Below are positions 7,071-15,516 of a DNA stretch of 28,576 nucleotides, in pieces. Source of the DNA: CAZOIA01 sp964579675. GTDB taxonomy: Bacteria > Planctomycetota > Phycisphaerae > UBA1845 > PWPN01. The notes beneath the pieces were generated by a model that ran no database searches, was not told the origin of the DNA, and was given only the letters and a program-made list of their open reading frames with translations. The position numbers were made by a program, and so were the translations under genes. The DNA is taken from the NCBI GenBank assembly GCA_964579675.1, contig CAZOIA010000053.1, positions 1 to 28,576 of the forward strand. Reading direction: 5' to 3'. The number at the start of each line of letters is the position of its first letter. Within the stretch, counting starts at the first letter, position 1.

Positions 7071-7772
7071 ATGACCGTTTCACGCAATCCAACTCCGGAA
7101 AGGATGATCGAGCAACAGATGCGGAACTGGGAGCTTGCCCGCTCCCAGCAGCCCGATTCATCCGCAAAGGCACCCGGGCAGGGGGCGGATTTCGTCACGA
7201 TAACCAACAATGTGGGCGGGGGTGGGGGCGACATGGCAAACCTGCTCGGCAAGCGGCTCAACTGGCCGGTCTTTGACCGCCAGATCCTCAAGGAGATGGC
7301 GGACGATGATGAGGTGCGAACCCGGCTGTACCAGTCCATGGACGAGCGGAAGCTCGGGTTCTTCGAAGAGGCTTTCCGATCCTTCATGAGGAGGGAGTTC
7401 TGCCGGAACGACTACTTCCGCCACTTGACCAGGACGTTTCTGTGCCTGAACTGCCAGGGGCCGGCCGTTTTCGTCGGCCGGGCCGCCGATTTGATCCTGC
7501 CCAAGAGCGCGGGGCTGCGGGTCAAGGTCGTCTGCTCGCTCGATCGGCGGATCCGGAACTTCGCCGAGCATACCGGGCTCAGCAAGAAGCGGGCCGCCAG
7601 GGAGGTGGACCGCATCGACCGGGATCGGGCGGAGTTCATCCGGAAGCACTTCAACCTCGAGGTCAACGAGCCCAGCCGATTCGATCTGCTCATCAACGTG
7701 GAACGCTTCTCGACCGAGCAGTCGGTGGAACTGGTCTTGTCGGCACTCAAACTGCGGGGGATCTCGATCTGA
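7071..7772 (+). CDS. Cytidylate kinase-like family protein
   Basis: The protein has 233 residues from the ATG at 7071, the first Met after a stretch with no protein character, preceded by GAGGTG. After a basic, Gln-rich N-terminus comes a nucleotide-kinase-like start, FVTITNNVGGGGGDMANLLG, then KRLNWPVFDRQILKEMADD, as in the Cytidylate_kin2 / AAK-like families. The P-loop region is Gly-rich but lacks the usual GK[ST], so the phosphate site is degenerate. Downstream blocks are GPAVFVGRAADLIL, LRVKVVCSLDRRIRNFAE, and KRAAREVDRIDRDRAEFIRKHF, the expected lid/base-recognition order. Close neighbours of Usp and V-ATPase genes suggest a regulatory or stress role rather than plain CMP salvage. Enzymatic activity is not assured. 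Confidence 0.75.
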   Translation: MTVSRNPTPERMIEQQMRNWELARSQQPDSSAKAPGQGADFVTITNNVGGGGGDMANLLGKRLNWPVFDRQILKEMADDDEVRTRLYQSMDERKLGFFEEAFRSFMRREFCRNDYFRHLTRTFLCLNCQGPAVFVGRAADLILPKSAGLRVKVVCSLDRRIRNFAEHTGLSKKRAAREVDRIDRDRAEFIRKHFNLEVNEPSRFDLLINVERFSTEQSVELVLSALKLRGISI

Positions 7773-7774
7773 GG

Positions 7775-7797
7775 GCCCCCGTGGTGCACCCGGGGGC
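7775..7797 (+). terminator. Hairpin after the kinase-like gene
   Basis: GCCCCCG (7775-7781) pairs with CGGGGGC (7791-7797), starting 2 bases after the stop codon. There is no U-tract, so it may be a weak terminator or an mRNA-stabilising hairpin separating this gene from the V-ATPase operon. The rest of 7798-8014 shows no gene. Confidence 0.45.
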
Positions 7798-8014
7798 TTC
7801 TGCTGGAGACATCGCGGAGAATCTGGTAGCCTGGGCGCACGCTTACGCAGGGAGACCTAGGCTCCTCGTGAAACCTGCCTGGCCGAAACCGCTAAGTTGC
7901 ACCTGTTCAAAGCCTGAGAGGGAACAAGCACGGCGTGAACGGCCCTGAGCGGATGGAGTGTTGAGGCAGGGTAGTCTGGAAGATCAGGTATCGTGTGTTC
8001 AGCGGAGCCCTGTT

Positions 8015-8662
8015 ATGGCTGAGACGATCGAGGCTTTTGTCGATAAGCTTCAGGCCGATGGCGTCAAGACCGGGAGGGAGGCGGCGGAGAAGATCCGTGC
8101 CGAAGCCGAGCAGCATGCCCGCCATCTGATTGAAGAGGCTCAGGCGCGGGCCGAAAAGATCATCGACCACGCAGACGCGGAAAGCGGGAGGCTGCGCGCG
8201 AAGACCGAAACGGAACTGAAACTTGCCGCCAGGGACACCGTGATACGGTTGCAGGAGGCCCTCACGCGAGCCTTGCAAGGCCTCCTGGCCGCCGCCGTAG
8301 CCGACAAGCTCAATGACCCTGAGTTCCTTCAGGGACTCCTGCACGATATCGTCATGCAATACGTCCGGGCTGATACCGAAGGCATCAGGGCCGTCACGAT
8401 AAACGTCTCCGAGGAGATGCGCCATCAGTTGACCCACTGGGCCTTACAAGTACTGCACAAGGATCTCGTGACTTCGGGAACGAGCGTGGATCTCCACGCG
8501 TCCCTGGCCGGCGCGGGCTTCGAATACACGGTTTCAGACGGGACGGTTGAGGTTACCGTCGAATCGGTGGTGGAGATTCTGTCCGAACTGGTTGGCCCTG
8601 AGGTGCGCGAAATGGTGGCTGGCGCAGTGACGGGCGCCAACGAGGCGGATCCCGATAGATAG
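8015..8662 (+). CDS. atpE: V-type ATP synthase subunit E
   Basis: The protein has 215 residues; it starts at the ATG at 8015 (AGCGGAG upstream), which removes a 19-residue upstream extension with no family match. The N-terminal half is a long charged coiled coil (GREAAEKIRAEAEQHARHLI, ARAEKIIDHADAE), the peripheral stalk helix; the C-terminal half is the alpha/beta head that sits on top of A3B3 (residues about 100-210). Subunit E is part of the stator that keeps A3B3 from turning with the rotor. It is the first gene of a 7-gene operon, 9 bp before the DUF2764 gene. The partner stalk subunit G/H is not seen in this operon. Confidence 0.85.
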   Translation: MAETIEAFVDKLQADGVKTGREAAEKIRAEAEQHARHLIEEAQARAEKIIDHADAESGRLRAKTETELKLAARDTVIRLQEALTRALQGLLAAAVADKLNDPEFLQGLLHDIVMQYVRADTEGIRAVTINVSEEMRHQLTHWALQVLHKDLVTSGTSVDLHASLAGAGFEYTVSDGTVEVTVESVVEILSELVGPEVREMVAGAVTGANEADPDR

Positions 8663-8671
8663 AATGCGGCC

Positions 8672-9415
8672 ATGAAGGGCGAGAGCTGTTACTACATTAT
8701 AGCTTTGCCTGCGTTGGGGGATTTGGGCACCGCGCCGCCGCTTCGGCCTGGGCAGTTGCTGGAACATCTTATGGACAGCCCAGGCCCACGGGCCCCGGTC
8801 GAGGCTCTGTTCCTGTTCGATGACCTGCTCGAGCGTGAGGCATTTCTGGCCGGCGAGCTGGAGGAGGTTCACCCGCTCGTTCTGACGCGCGGCCAAGCAC
8901 GGAACGAGGCCCCCCTGCCGGCGTACCTGACTTCAGACGCACGAGAGATGTCTGGACCCCTCGAAGTCGATGCTTTGTGGGACGCATGTTTTCGCCACGC
9001 CGCCAAGGTTGCCCACAAGTACGCAAGTCGCTTCCTGGCGGGCTGGGTCGGCCACGAAGTCGGGCTGCGAAACGCCTTGGCGACGGCGAGAGCCAGGCGG
9101 CTGGGGCTCGATGAAAGTGACTATCTGGTCGCGACGGACCTGGCCGAGACGGATGAGGATTTCACCACCCTGCTGAGCGAATGGGCCGCGGCACTGACCC
9201 CTCTGGCAGGGCTTCGGGGGCTGACCACCGCCCGTTGGGCCTGGCTCGCCGAACACGATGCGTGGTTTACCTTCAGCGACGACGAGTTGGCGGCATACGC
9301 CGCCAAGCTGATACTGTTGCACCGATGGCGCCGATCGGCCGAGGCCGGCGAGGAGGGCCCGGTCGCCGAAGAAACCAGCGAATCGTCAGGATCTCTCGAG
9401 AGGACAGCCTGGTGA
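8672..9415 (+). CDS. DUF2764 protein, probable V-ATPase subunit C-like
   Basis: The gene encodes 247 residues, starting CYYIIALPALGDLGTAPPL, the typical opening of DUF2764 (a YY..ASLP..-type block), with a helical body rich in Leu/Ala/Glu. In Chlamydiae and spirochaetes a DUF2764 gene occupies this place between atpE and atpA, where other V-ATPases have subunit C; by position it is likely to couple the central rotor to the membrane part. The residues DEALWDACF to HEVGLRNALATARARRLGL form an amphipathic helix pair as in subunit C/d. Its TGA overlaps the GTG start of atpA (GTGA), so translation is coupled. Assignment rests on the N-terminus and context. Confidence 0.75.
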   Translation: MKGESCYYIIALPALGDLGTAPPLRPGQLLEHLMDSPGPRAPVEALFLFDDLLEREAFLAGELEEVHPLVLTRGQARNEAPLPAYLTSDAREMSGPLEVDALWDACFRHAAKVAHKYASRFLAGWVGHEVGLRNALATARARRLGLDESDYLVATDLAETDEDFTTLLSEWAAALTPLAGLRGLTTARWAWLAEHDAWFTFSDDELAAYAAKLILLHRWRRSAEAGEEGPVAEETSESSGSLERTAW

Positions 9416-11139
9416 ATGGCAAGATAGTAGCCGTTTACGGGAACCTGGTGATTGCCGAGACGAACGGCCGCGTCGTTCAAAACTCCGTGGGTTATTGCGT
9501 GCGCTCTGATGAAAGGCGACTGCTGTGCGAGGTGATCCGTGTTCGTGGGCAAATGGCCGACCTGCAGGTCTTTGAAGAGACCCGTGGACTGATGGTGGGG
9601 GACCAGGTGGAGTTCCGCCGCGAGATGCTCTCGGTGGTGTTGGGGCCGGGTTTGCTGGGGCAGATATACGACGGCCTGCAAAACCCGCTGCCGGAACTCG
9701 CCGAAGAGGTGGGCTTCTTCCTGGAGCCGGGCAGGTACGTACACGGCCTGCCGACGGACAGGAAGTGGGCATTCACGCCTACCGTCGCGGTCGGCGCGGC
9801 TGTTGAGGCAGGCGACGTCCTCGGAACCGTTCCCGAGGGACTGTTTACGCACCAGATCACGGTTCCCTTCAGTTGGCGGGGCCGGTTTACCGTCGGGAAG
9901 ATCGCTGAAGCAGGCCGGTATACGATCGAGCAGGAAATCGCCACGCTGACGGATTCTTCGGGTCAGGCCTCCGGGGTAACGATGCAGCAGACCTGGCCGG
10001 TGAAGGTTCCGTTGAACGTGTCCCACCGGCGTCTGATGCCGACCGAGCCGTTGGTGACCCGGGTCCGGATCATCGATTCGATGTTCCCTGTCGTTCGCGG
10101 CGGGACGTATTGTATTCCCGGGCCCTTCGGTGCGGGCAAGACGGTGCTGCAGCAGATAACGTCGCGTCACGCCGAGATCGATATCGTGATCGTGGCTGCC
10201 TGCGGCGAGCGGGCCGGTGAAGTCGTCGAGACGCTCCGCGAGTTGCCCGGACTGATCGACCCCCGCACCGGCAGGAGCCTGATGGAGCGCACGATTATCA
10301 TCTGCAACACCTCGGCCATGCCGGTGGCGGCCCGTGACGCGTCGGTCTATACGGCAGCGACGCTGGCTGAGTATTACCGCCAGATGGGTCTGCACGTGCT
10401 GCTCCTGGCCGACTCGACTTCGCGATGGGCCCAGGCGATGCGTGAGCTGTCCGGGCGGTTGGAAGAGATCCCCGGCGAAGAGGCGTTCCCAGCGTACCTG
10501 GAGAGCCGCATCGCGGCTTTCTACGAGCGGGCCGGGGCCATCGAACTCAAGGACGGGCGGATCGGATCGCTCACCATAGGCGGCACGGTTAGCCCCGCCG
10601 GCGGCAACTTCGAAGAGCCGGTCACGCAAGGAACTCTGAAGGTGGTTGGCGCGTTCCACGGGCTTTCACGCGGGCGCAGCGATGCCCGGCGGTATCCGGC
10701 CATCGACCCGCTGGACTCCTGGAGCAAGTACGTCGGCATCATCGCCCCGGACAAGGTGACCAGGATGAGGGCCCTGCTCGTCCGGGGCAACGAAGTCCAG
10801 CAGATGATGACCGTCGTCGGCGAAGAGGGCACTTCGATCGAGGATTTCACGATTGCCCTCAAGGCGGACGTTTTCGACACCTGTTTTCTACAGCAGAACG
10901 CATTTGACGAGGTGGACGGGGCCACGCCGGCGGAAAGGCAGATTTCTACCTTCGACAAGATCCTGGAGGTCATCGAGCTGGATTTCGACTTCAAGGACAA
11001 GAACGAGGCCCGCAAAACAATCGTCCGGATATCGGACCTGCTGCGGAACTGGAATTACGCCGCTGCCGACAGTGATGAATACCGGCAGTTGCTCGAGCAG
11101 ATCGATCGTTTCATTGCCATGAACGGGCGTGAGGAATGA
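9412..11139 (+). CDS. atpA: V-type ATP synthase subunit A (catalytic)
   Basis: The protein has 575 residues, close to the family norm of about 580. The start is GTG at 9412, giving MNGKIVAVYGNLVIAE, with GAGAGGA upstream; the frame stays open further left only as a shadow of the DUF2764 gene. The Walker A motif GPFGAGKT is at residues 237-244. Further family blocks are AACGERAGEV, LLADSTSRWAQAMRELSGRL and EEIPGEEAFPAYLESRIAAF. It is the ATP-hydrolysing subunit of the A3B3 head. A long antisense open frame covers this gene but is a codon shadow. ATGA overlap with atpB. Confidence 0.97.
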   Translation: MNGKIVAVYGNLVIAETNGRVVQNSVGYCVRSDERRLLCEVIRVRGQMADLQVFEETRGLMVGDQVEFRREMLSVVLGPGLLGQIYDGLQNPLPELAEEVGFFLEPGRYVHGLPTDRKWAFTPTVAVGAAVEAGDVLGTVPEGLFTHQITVPFSWRGRFTVGKIAEAGRYTIEQEIATLTDSSGQASGVTMQQTWPVKVPLNVSHRRLMPTEPLVTRVRIIDSMFPVVRGGTYCIPGPFGAGKTVLQQITSRHAEIDIVIVAACGERAGEVVETLRELPGLIDPRTGRSLMERTIIICNTSAMPVAARDASVYTAATLAEYYRQMGLHVLLLADSTSRWAQAMRELSGRLEEIPGEEAFPAYLESRIAAFYERAGAIELKDGRIGSLTIGGTVSPAGGNFEEPVTQGTLKVVGAFHGLSRGRSDARRYPAIDPLDSWSKYVGIIAPDKVTRMRALLVRGNEVQQMMTVVGEEGTSIEDFTIALKADVFDTCFLQQNAFDEVDGATPAERQISTFDKILEVIELDFDFKDKNEARKTIVRISDLLRNWNYAAADSDEYRQLLEQIDRFIAMNGREE

Positions 11140-12464
11140 GGAAGTACTACGACGAGATTACGCGTATCGCCGGCAACGTGGTGACGGTCAAGGCCGGCAA
11201 CGTGGGCTACGATGAACTGGCGGTCATCACCTCCGATCACGGAAGCTCGCTGGCCCAGGTCATTCATCTGGAAGGCCAGCAGGTGAGCCTTCAGGTGTTC
11301 GCCGGCACCCAGGGGATCTCGAACAATGATCGCGTCCGGCTCCTCCACAAGCCCATGCAGGTGCCTTTCTCGGAGGATCTGCTGGGCAGGGTATTCGACG
11401 GGTCGGGACGACCTCGAGACGGTCGGGGCACGATCGAGGTCGAGAAGATCGACATCGGTTCGCCCGCGGTGAATCCCGTCAAACGAAGAAGACCGGACAA
11501 GATGGTCGAAACCGGGATCCCGATGATCGACGTGTTCAATTCGCTGGTGGAATCGCAGAAGCTCCCCATCTTCTCGGTGCCCGGCGAACCTTACAATGAG
11601 CTGTTGGCCCGGATCGGTCTTCAGGCCGATGCCGACATCATCATCCTGGGCGGCATGGGGCTGAGGTACGACGATTATCTGAAGTTCCAGCAGGCTTTTG
11701 AAGAGGGCGGGGTGCTCGGCCGGACGATCATGTTCATCCACACCGCCGCCGATCCGGTCGTCGAGTGTCTGCTCGTGCCGGATTTGTGCCTGGCCGTCGG
11801 CGAACGATTCGCGCTGAAGGACAAGCGCATCCTGGTCCTGCTGACGGACATGACCGCCTTCGCCGATGCGTTGAAGGAAATCGCGATCATCATGGAGCGG
11901 ATTCCGTCGAACCGCGGTTATCCGGGCGACCTTTATACCCAGTTGGCCAAGCGATACGAGAAGGCGGTCGATTTCGACGGCGCCGGGTCGATGACCGTGC
12001 TGGCCTGCGTGACGATGCCCGGCGACGACGTGACCCATCCGGTACCGGACAATACCGGCTACATCACGGAAGGGCAGTTTTACCTTCGCAACGGCAGGAT
12101 CGAGCCGTTCGGATCGCTTTCGAGGCTCAAGCAGCAGGTCAACGGTGAGACCCGCGACGACCACCGGGCGATCATGGACGCCTGCATCCAGCTCTACGCC
12201 CTGTGCCGCGAAAGCCGCGAAAAACGCGACATGGGGTTCGAAATGTCCGACTGGGACAGGAAACTCCTCAAGTACGGGACTCTCTTTGAGGAAAGGATCA
12301 TGGACCTGTCGGTGAACATTCCGCTGTTCGAGGCCCTGGATCGCTGCTGGGAGACTCTGGCCGAGTGCTTCGAGCCGGCGGAGACCGGCATCCGCAGAGT
12401 GATTATCGAGAAACATTGGCCCGAATCGAAACGTGGCAAAGAAGATCAGGACAACTCGACCTGA
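11136..12464 (+). CDS. atpB: V-type ATP synthase subunit B
   Basis: The protein has 442 residues. The start is the ATG in an ATGA overlap with atpA. The non-catalytic nucleotide-site signature replaces the P-loop with FSVPGEPYNELLAR (family: SGSGLPHNE-type region), and the block FFLVLLTDMTAFADALKEIA is here VLLTDMTAFADALKEI, followed by PSNRGYPGDLYTQLAKRYE, as in all B subunits. It builds the A3B3 head with atpA. The PVC/spirochaete-type B subunit is a little shorter than the archaeal one, as here. Overlaps the start of atpD by 32 bases. Confidence 0.97.
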   Translation: MRKYYDEITRIAGNVVTVKAGNVGYDELAVITSDHGSSLAQVIHLEGQQVSLQVFAGTQGISNNDRVRLLHKPMQVPFSEDLLGRVFDGSGRPRDGRGTIEVEKIDIGSPAVNPVKRRRPDKMVETGIPMIDVFNSLVESQKLPIFSVPGEPYNELLARIGLQADADIIILGGMGLRYDDYLKFQQAFEEGGVLGRTIMFIHTAADPVVECLLVPDLCLAVGERFALKDKRILVLLTDMTAFADALKEIAIIMERIPSNRGYPGDLYTQLAKRYEKAVDFDGAGSMTVLACVTMPGDDVTHPVPDNTGYITEGQFYLRNGRIEPFGSLSRLKQQVNGETRDDHRAIMDACIQLYALCRESREKRDMGFEMSDWDRKLLKYGTLFEERIMDLSVNIPLFEALDRCWETLAECFEPAETGIRRVIIEKHWPESKRGKEDQDNST

Positions 12465-13092
12465 GCTAAAGCGCTACCGCGACGCGCTCAACCGCTACGA
12501 GCGCTATCTGCCGATGCTGAAGCTCAAACAGCAGCAGCTCCAGGTAACGCTTCGCGAGGTGGACCGCAACCGTCGGGAAGTGGCGGAATCCGTCCGGGAG
12601 GCGACTCGGGAGTTTCAGCGTTACGAGGTCGTCACCGCCGACGTCGCGGGTCTGAACGTTCGCGAATTGGCCAGGCCCCAGGAGGTCAGGACTTCAAAGG
12701 CCAACATCGCCGGGGTAAACATTCCGGTCTTCGAGGAGGTCACCTTTCCGCAGGCTTCCTACAGCCTCTTCGGGACGCCCCCGTGGGTTGACCGTGCGTT
12801 GGCCGACCTTCGCGAACTCAACCGCCGACAGGCCAGGCTCGACGTGCTTCGCCGGCAGCATGACCTGCTTCATCATGAGCTGACACGGATCATCCAACGG
12901 GTCAACCTGTTCGAGAAGGTCAAGATCCCCGAGGCCCAGGAAGCCATTCGGGTCATTCGCATCAAGCTGGGCGACGAGATGACGGCGGCGGTCGGCCGGG
13001 CCAAGATCGCCAAGAGCAAACTCGCCACGATGCCTTTGTCGGAAGCGAACGGTTTCGCAGACTTCATCGGGGAGAAGGAACGGGGCTCATGA
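12433..13092 (+). CDS. atpD: V-type ATP synthase subunit D
   Basis: The protein has 219 residues; the start is GTG at 12433, inside the end of atpB, giving the typical N-terminus AKKIRTTRPELKRYRDALNR. It is almost wholly alpha-helical (two long helices of a coiled-coil hairpin, about 10-80 and 130-205), with a short beta segment in the middle, as the central rotor shaft that turns in A3B3. The C-terminus has the family pattern IPEAQEAIRVIRIKLGDEM. It ends at TGA overlapping the ATG of atpI. The usual short subunit F is absent next to it. Confidence 0.93.
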   Translation: MAKKIRTTRPELKRYRDALNRYERYLPMLKLKQQQLQVTLREVDRNRREVAESVREATREFQRYEVVTADVAGLNVRELARPQEVRTSKANIAGVNIPVFEEVTFPQASYSLFGTPPWVDRALADLRELNRRQARLDVLRRQHDLLHHELTRIIQRVNLFEKVKIPEAQEAIRVIRIKLGDEMTAAVGRAKIAKSKLATMPLSEANGFADFIGEKERGS

Positions 13093-14846
13093 TCGTGAAG
13101 ATGCGCAAGGTCTACGCCGTGACCCGCAGCCGGGACCGCGACCGTCTGCTCGAATGCATTCGCGATCTGGGTGTGGTGCATCTGGCCCCTGTCGCCCCGG
13201 TTCGTCCCGTCGCCAGCGAAAAAACCGTCGCGGCGATTGCGAACATCGAACGTGCCCTTCAGATACTCTCAAACATAAGGCGCGCCGGTCAGGCACCGGA
13301 CATTCCCGTGGTCGAGGCAGCTCAGGCGGCACTCGACATTCAGCGACGCTCAGCCGAAGGACGGAACCGGCTGGTCGCCCTGCACCGTCAACTCGAACAA
13401 CTGAGTCTCTGGGGCGACGTTGAACTCCGGCAGTTTGAGCAGCTTCGTGAGGCGGGCATTGACGTGCAGTTCCTCTCCGTAGCGTCCAAGGACGCCAGTG
13501 AGATTGAGGCGGAGTGCGTCCAGGTGATCAGCCCCCTTCCCGGCAAGCGTTCTCTGGTTGCGGTGATCGATCGCAGGGGCGAGCCCCGGTTGCCCGACCG
13601 GGCGGACAGACTCCCTCTGCCCCGGCGGGATGCGCCTTCCATCCGGGCCGAGGCAGCCGAGATCGATGCCGAAATGAAACGGGACGCCCGCCGTCTGGCC
13701 GGGCTGGCCCATCTGACAGGCAAGATGAGGGCCGAGCTTAGCGGACTGCGGCAACAGGCCGAATACACCGTCGCCATGCGCGGCGCCCTGGGCAGCGAGC
13801 ATTTTTTCGCCATCCAAGGCTGGGTGCCGGCAGAGAAGAGCGGGTCGCTGGCGACCGCCATCGCTGATGCCGGCATCGAAGCAGCCGTGCAGACACTTGA
13901 CCCCGCCCCCGACGAAGCCCCGCCCACGTTGATCCGCTCTCCATACTGGACAAGGCCCATCGAAGGGCTCTTCAAGATACTGGGGACCGTTGTCGGCTAT
14001 CGCGAGTTCGATGTATCGGCACCGTTCATGATCGCCCTGCCGATCTTCGCCGCCATGCTGATAAGTGACGGCGGATACGGCGTGGTGCTGTTTCTGACGC
14101 CGTTGCTGCTGTACAAGAAGGCGTCCAAGGTGCTGGGGCGCGAGTTCACCCAGCTTGTGATGGTCGTCGGCGCGGTGTCTCTGGTCTGGGGTTTTCTTTG
14201 CGGTAGCTTTTTCGGCTGCACGCTGTATACGCCGCCGGTTCCCGTCAACCTGTCGCAGCAGTCCCGATCGCTGCTGATGAAGCTCAGCTTCGGGCTCGGG
14301 GCGATCCATCTGAGCCTGGCCCAGATCTGGCAGGCGGCGTGGTTGTACCCCGACCTGCGCTTCCTCAACAGGGTGGGCTGGGCTACCTTCATCTGGGGTA
14401 TGCTTGGCGTGGTCCTGTTCTTCGTGCTGAAATCGCCCGTGGGCTGGGATACCCCTTGGCCGTACTTCCTGATCGCAGGTGCCGTTATGGCGATACTGTT
14501 CGCGCGTCCCAGTCGGAACATCGCCAAGACGCTCGGCCTGGGAATCGCCGACTTCCCTCTCTCGTTGCTCTCAGCGTTCTCGGACGTCATCAGTTACGTT
14601 CGCCTGATGGCGGTCGGTCTGGCCAGCAGCGTATTGGCAGCCAACTTCAACGAATTGGCGCTGGGCACGGGCTCCTGGCCGCTGATGGTGGTGGTGCTGT
14701 TGCTCGGGCACGGCCTGAACCTCGGGCTCGCACTGATAGCCCTGTTCGCGCACGGCGTGCGCTTGAACATGTTGGAATTCTCCAATAACCTTGGGATGCA
14801 ATGGACCGGGTATTCTTACCATCCCTTCCTTAAACAAACGACCTAG
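13089..14846 (+). CDS. atpI: V-type ATP synthase subunit I (a)
   Basis: The protein has 585 residues. The N-terminal half (1-about 300) is a soluble arm with heptad-type helices; the C-terminal half has about seven membrane helices, starting near FMIALPIFAAML. The essential Arg is in ISYVRLMAVGLASSVLA (R505), where it faces the c-ring carboxylate. The block LISDGGYGVVLF corresponds to the conserved S.GYG segment. The gene starts in an ATGA overlap with atpD and ends 11 bp before atpK. It provides the ion half-channels of the stator. It is somewhat shorter than the 640-residue norm, mainly in the N-terminal arm. Confidence 0.93.
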   Translation: MIVKMRKVYAVTRSRDRDRLLECIRDLGVVHLAPVAPVRPVASEKTVAAIANIERALQILSNIRRAGQAPDIPVVEAAQAALDIQRRSAEGRNRLVALHRQLEQLSLWGDVELRQFEQLREAGIDVQFLSVASKDASEIEAECVQVISPLPGKRSLVAVIDRRGEPRLPDRADRLPLPRRDAPSIRAEAAEIDAEMKRDARRLAGLAHLTGKMRAELSGLRQQAEYTVAMRGALGSEHFFAIQGWVPAEKSGSLATAIADAGIEAAVQTLDPAPDEAPPTLIRSPYWTRPIEGLFKILGTVVGYREFDVSAPFMIALPIFAAMLISDGGYGVVLFLTPLLLYKKASKVLGREFTQLVMVVGAVSLVWGFLCGSFFGCTLYTPPVPVNLSQQSRSLLMKLSFGLGAIHLSLAQIWQAAWLYPDLRFLNRVGWATFIWGMLGVVLFFVLKSPVGWDTPWPYFLIAGAVMAILFARPSRNIAKTLGLGIADFPLSLLSAFSDVISYVRLMAVGLASSVLAANFNELALGTGSWPLMVVVLLLGHGLNLGLALIALFAHGVRLNMLEFSNNLGMQWTGYSYHPFLKQTT

Positions 14847-14857
14847 GAGCACCGAAG

Positions 14858-15391
14858 ATGATCGCAGGTATGGCATCGGACAGCCTTTCGACTATGGGAA
14901 TGGCGGGCATGCTGGCGGTTACCGATACATTCTGGCGTTTCCTCGGCCAGATGGGTGACGTACTGATGTTGGGACTGGCGGCCCTGGGTAGCGCGGTTGC
15001 CATCGGCATAGCGGGCCAGGCAGCGGCCGGGGCCTGGGCCAAGGAGGCGAAGGCCGGACGCAACCTCAGCTTCACCTACATCATTCTTGTGGGCATGCCC
15101 ATCAGCCAGACCCTCTACGCAATGATCGTCATGAACAACATGCGTTCAGTTATCGACAACCCCGAGGTGAGCGTTGCCAACGCAGGTTTGCTGCTCGGCA
15201 TCGGCCTGGCGACCGGCATAGGCGAAATGTTCTCTGCCTGGATGCAGGGGAAGATCGGCGTGGCGGGTATACGTGCCCTCAGCGAGGGCGAGGGCAAGGG
15301 TTTCGCCTTCCTCATTATCGCCATGGGCATCGTCGAGACCGTCGGCGTGTTCACGATGGTGTTCATGCTCGGCATGATCCCGTCCGTTTGA
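14858..15391 (+). CDS. atpK: V-type ATP synthase subunit K (c-ring proteolipid)
   Basis: The protein has 177 residues with four membrane helices (two hairpins; about 33-60, 72-95, 107-130, 148-173), after an N-terminal extension of about 30 residues. GGAGC precedes the ATG. The ion site compares directly with Na+-binding E. hirae NtpK (L61, T64, Q65, Y68, Q110, E139): here M80, S83, Q84, Y87, Q130 and E160 in GMPISQTLY, WMQGK and IVETVGV. There is one carboxylate per four helices, so the ring has half the usual number of ion sites. Na+ rather than H+ coupling is the best reading, an inference from residues. It is the last gene of the operon. Confidence 0.93.
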   Translation: MIAGMASDSLSTMGMAGMLAVTDTFWRFLGQMGDVLMLGLAALGSAVAIGIAGQAAAGAWAKEAKAGRNLSFTYIILVGMPISQTLYAMIVMNNMRSVIDNPEVSVANAGLLLGIGLATGIGEMFSAWMQGKIGVAGIRALSEGEGKGFAFLIIAMGIVETVGVFTMVFMLGMIPSV

Positions 15392-15455
15392 AACCTTACG
15401 GCGAGACATGAGCGCCCTTTGCGAGCACGTTCTTCCACAAGGGTCCTCCTTGGTT

Positions 15456-15479
15456 GCGGACCATGAAAAGACGGTCCGC
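15456..15479 (+). terminator. Hairpin between atpK and the permease
   Basis: GCGGACC (15456-15462) pairs with GGTCCGC (15473-15479) around a 10-base loop. It lies 64 bases after the atpK stop and 38 before the permease start. No U-tract follows, so it could be a weak terminator or processing signal at the end of the V-ATPase transcript. Confidence 0.4.
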
Positions 15480-15516
15480 CTTAGGCGTGGAACATCAGCC
15501 AAGAGGGAGCTGTCCA

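Noticed and set aside
9121..10659. Antisense open frame of 512 codons over atpA and the end of the DUF2764 gene
   Set aside because: The plus strand encodes an unmistakable V-ATPase A subunit; the antisense translation is Arg/His/Gln-rich and matches nothing I know.
11055..12416. Antisense open frame of 453 codons over atpB
   Set aside because: Codon shadow of atpB; no family motif and no start context.
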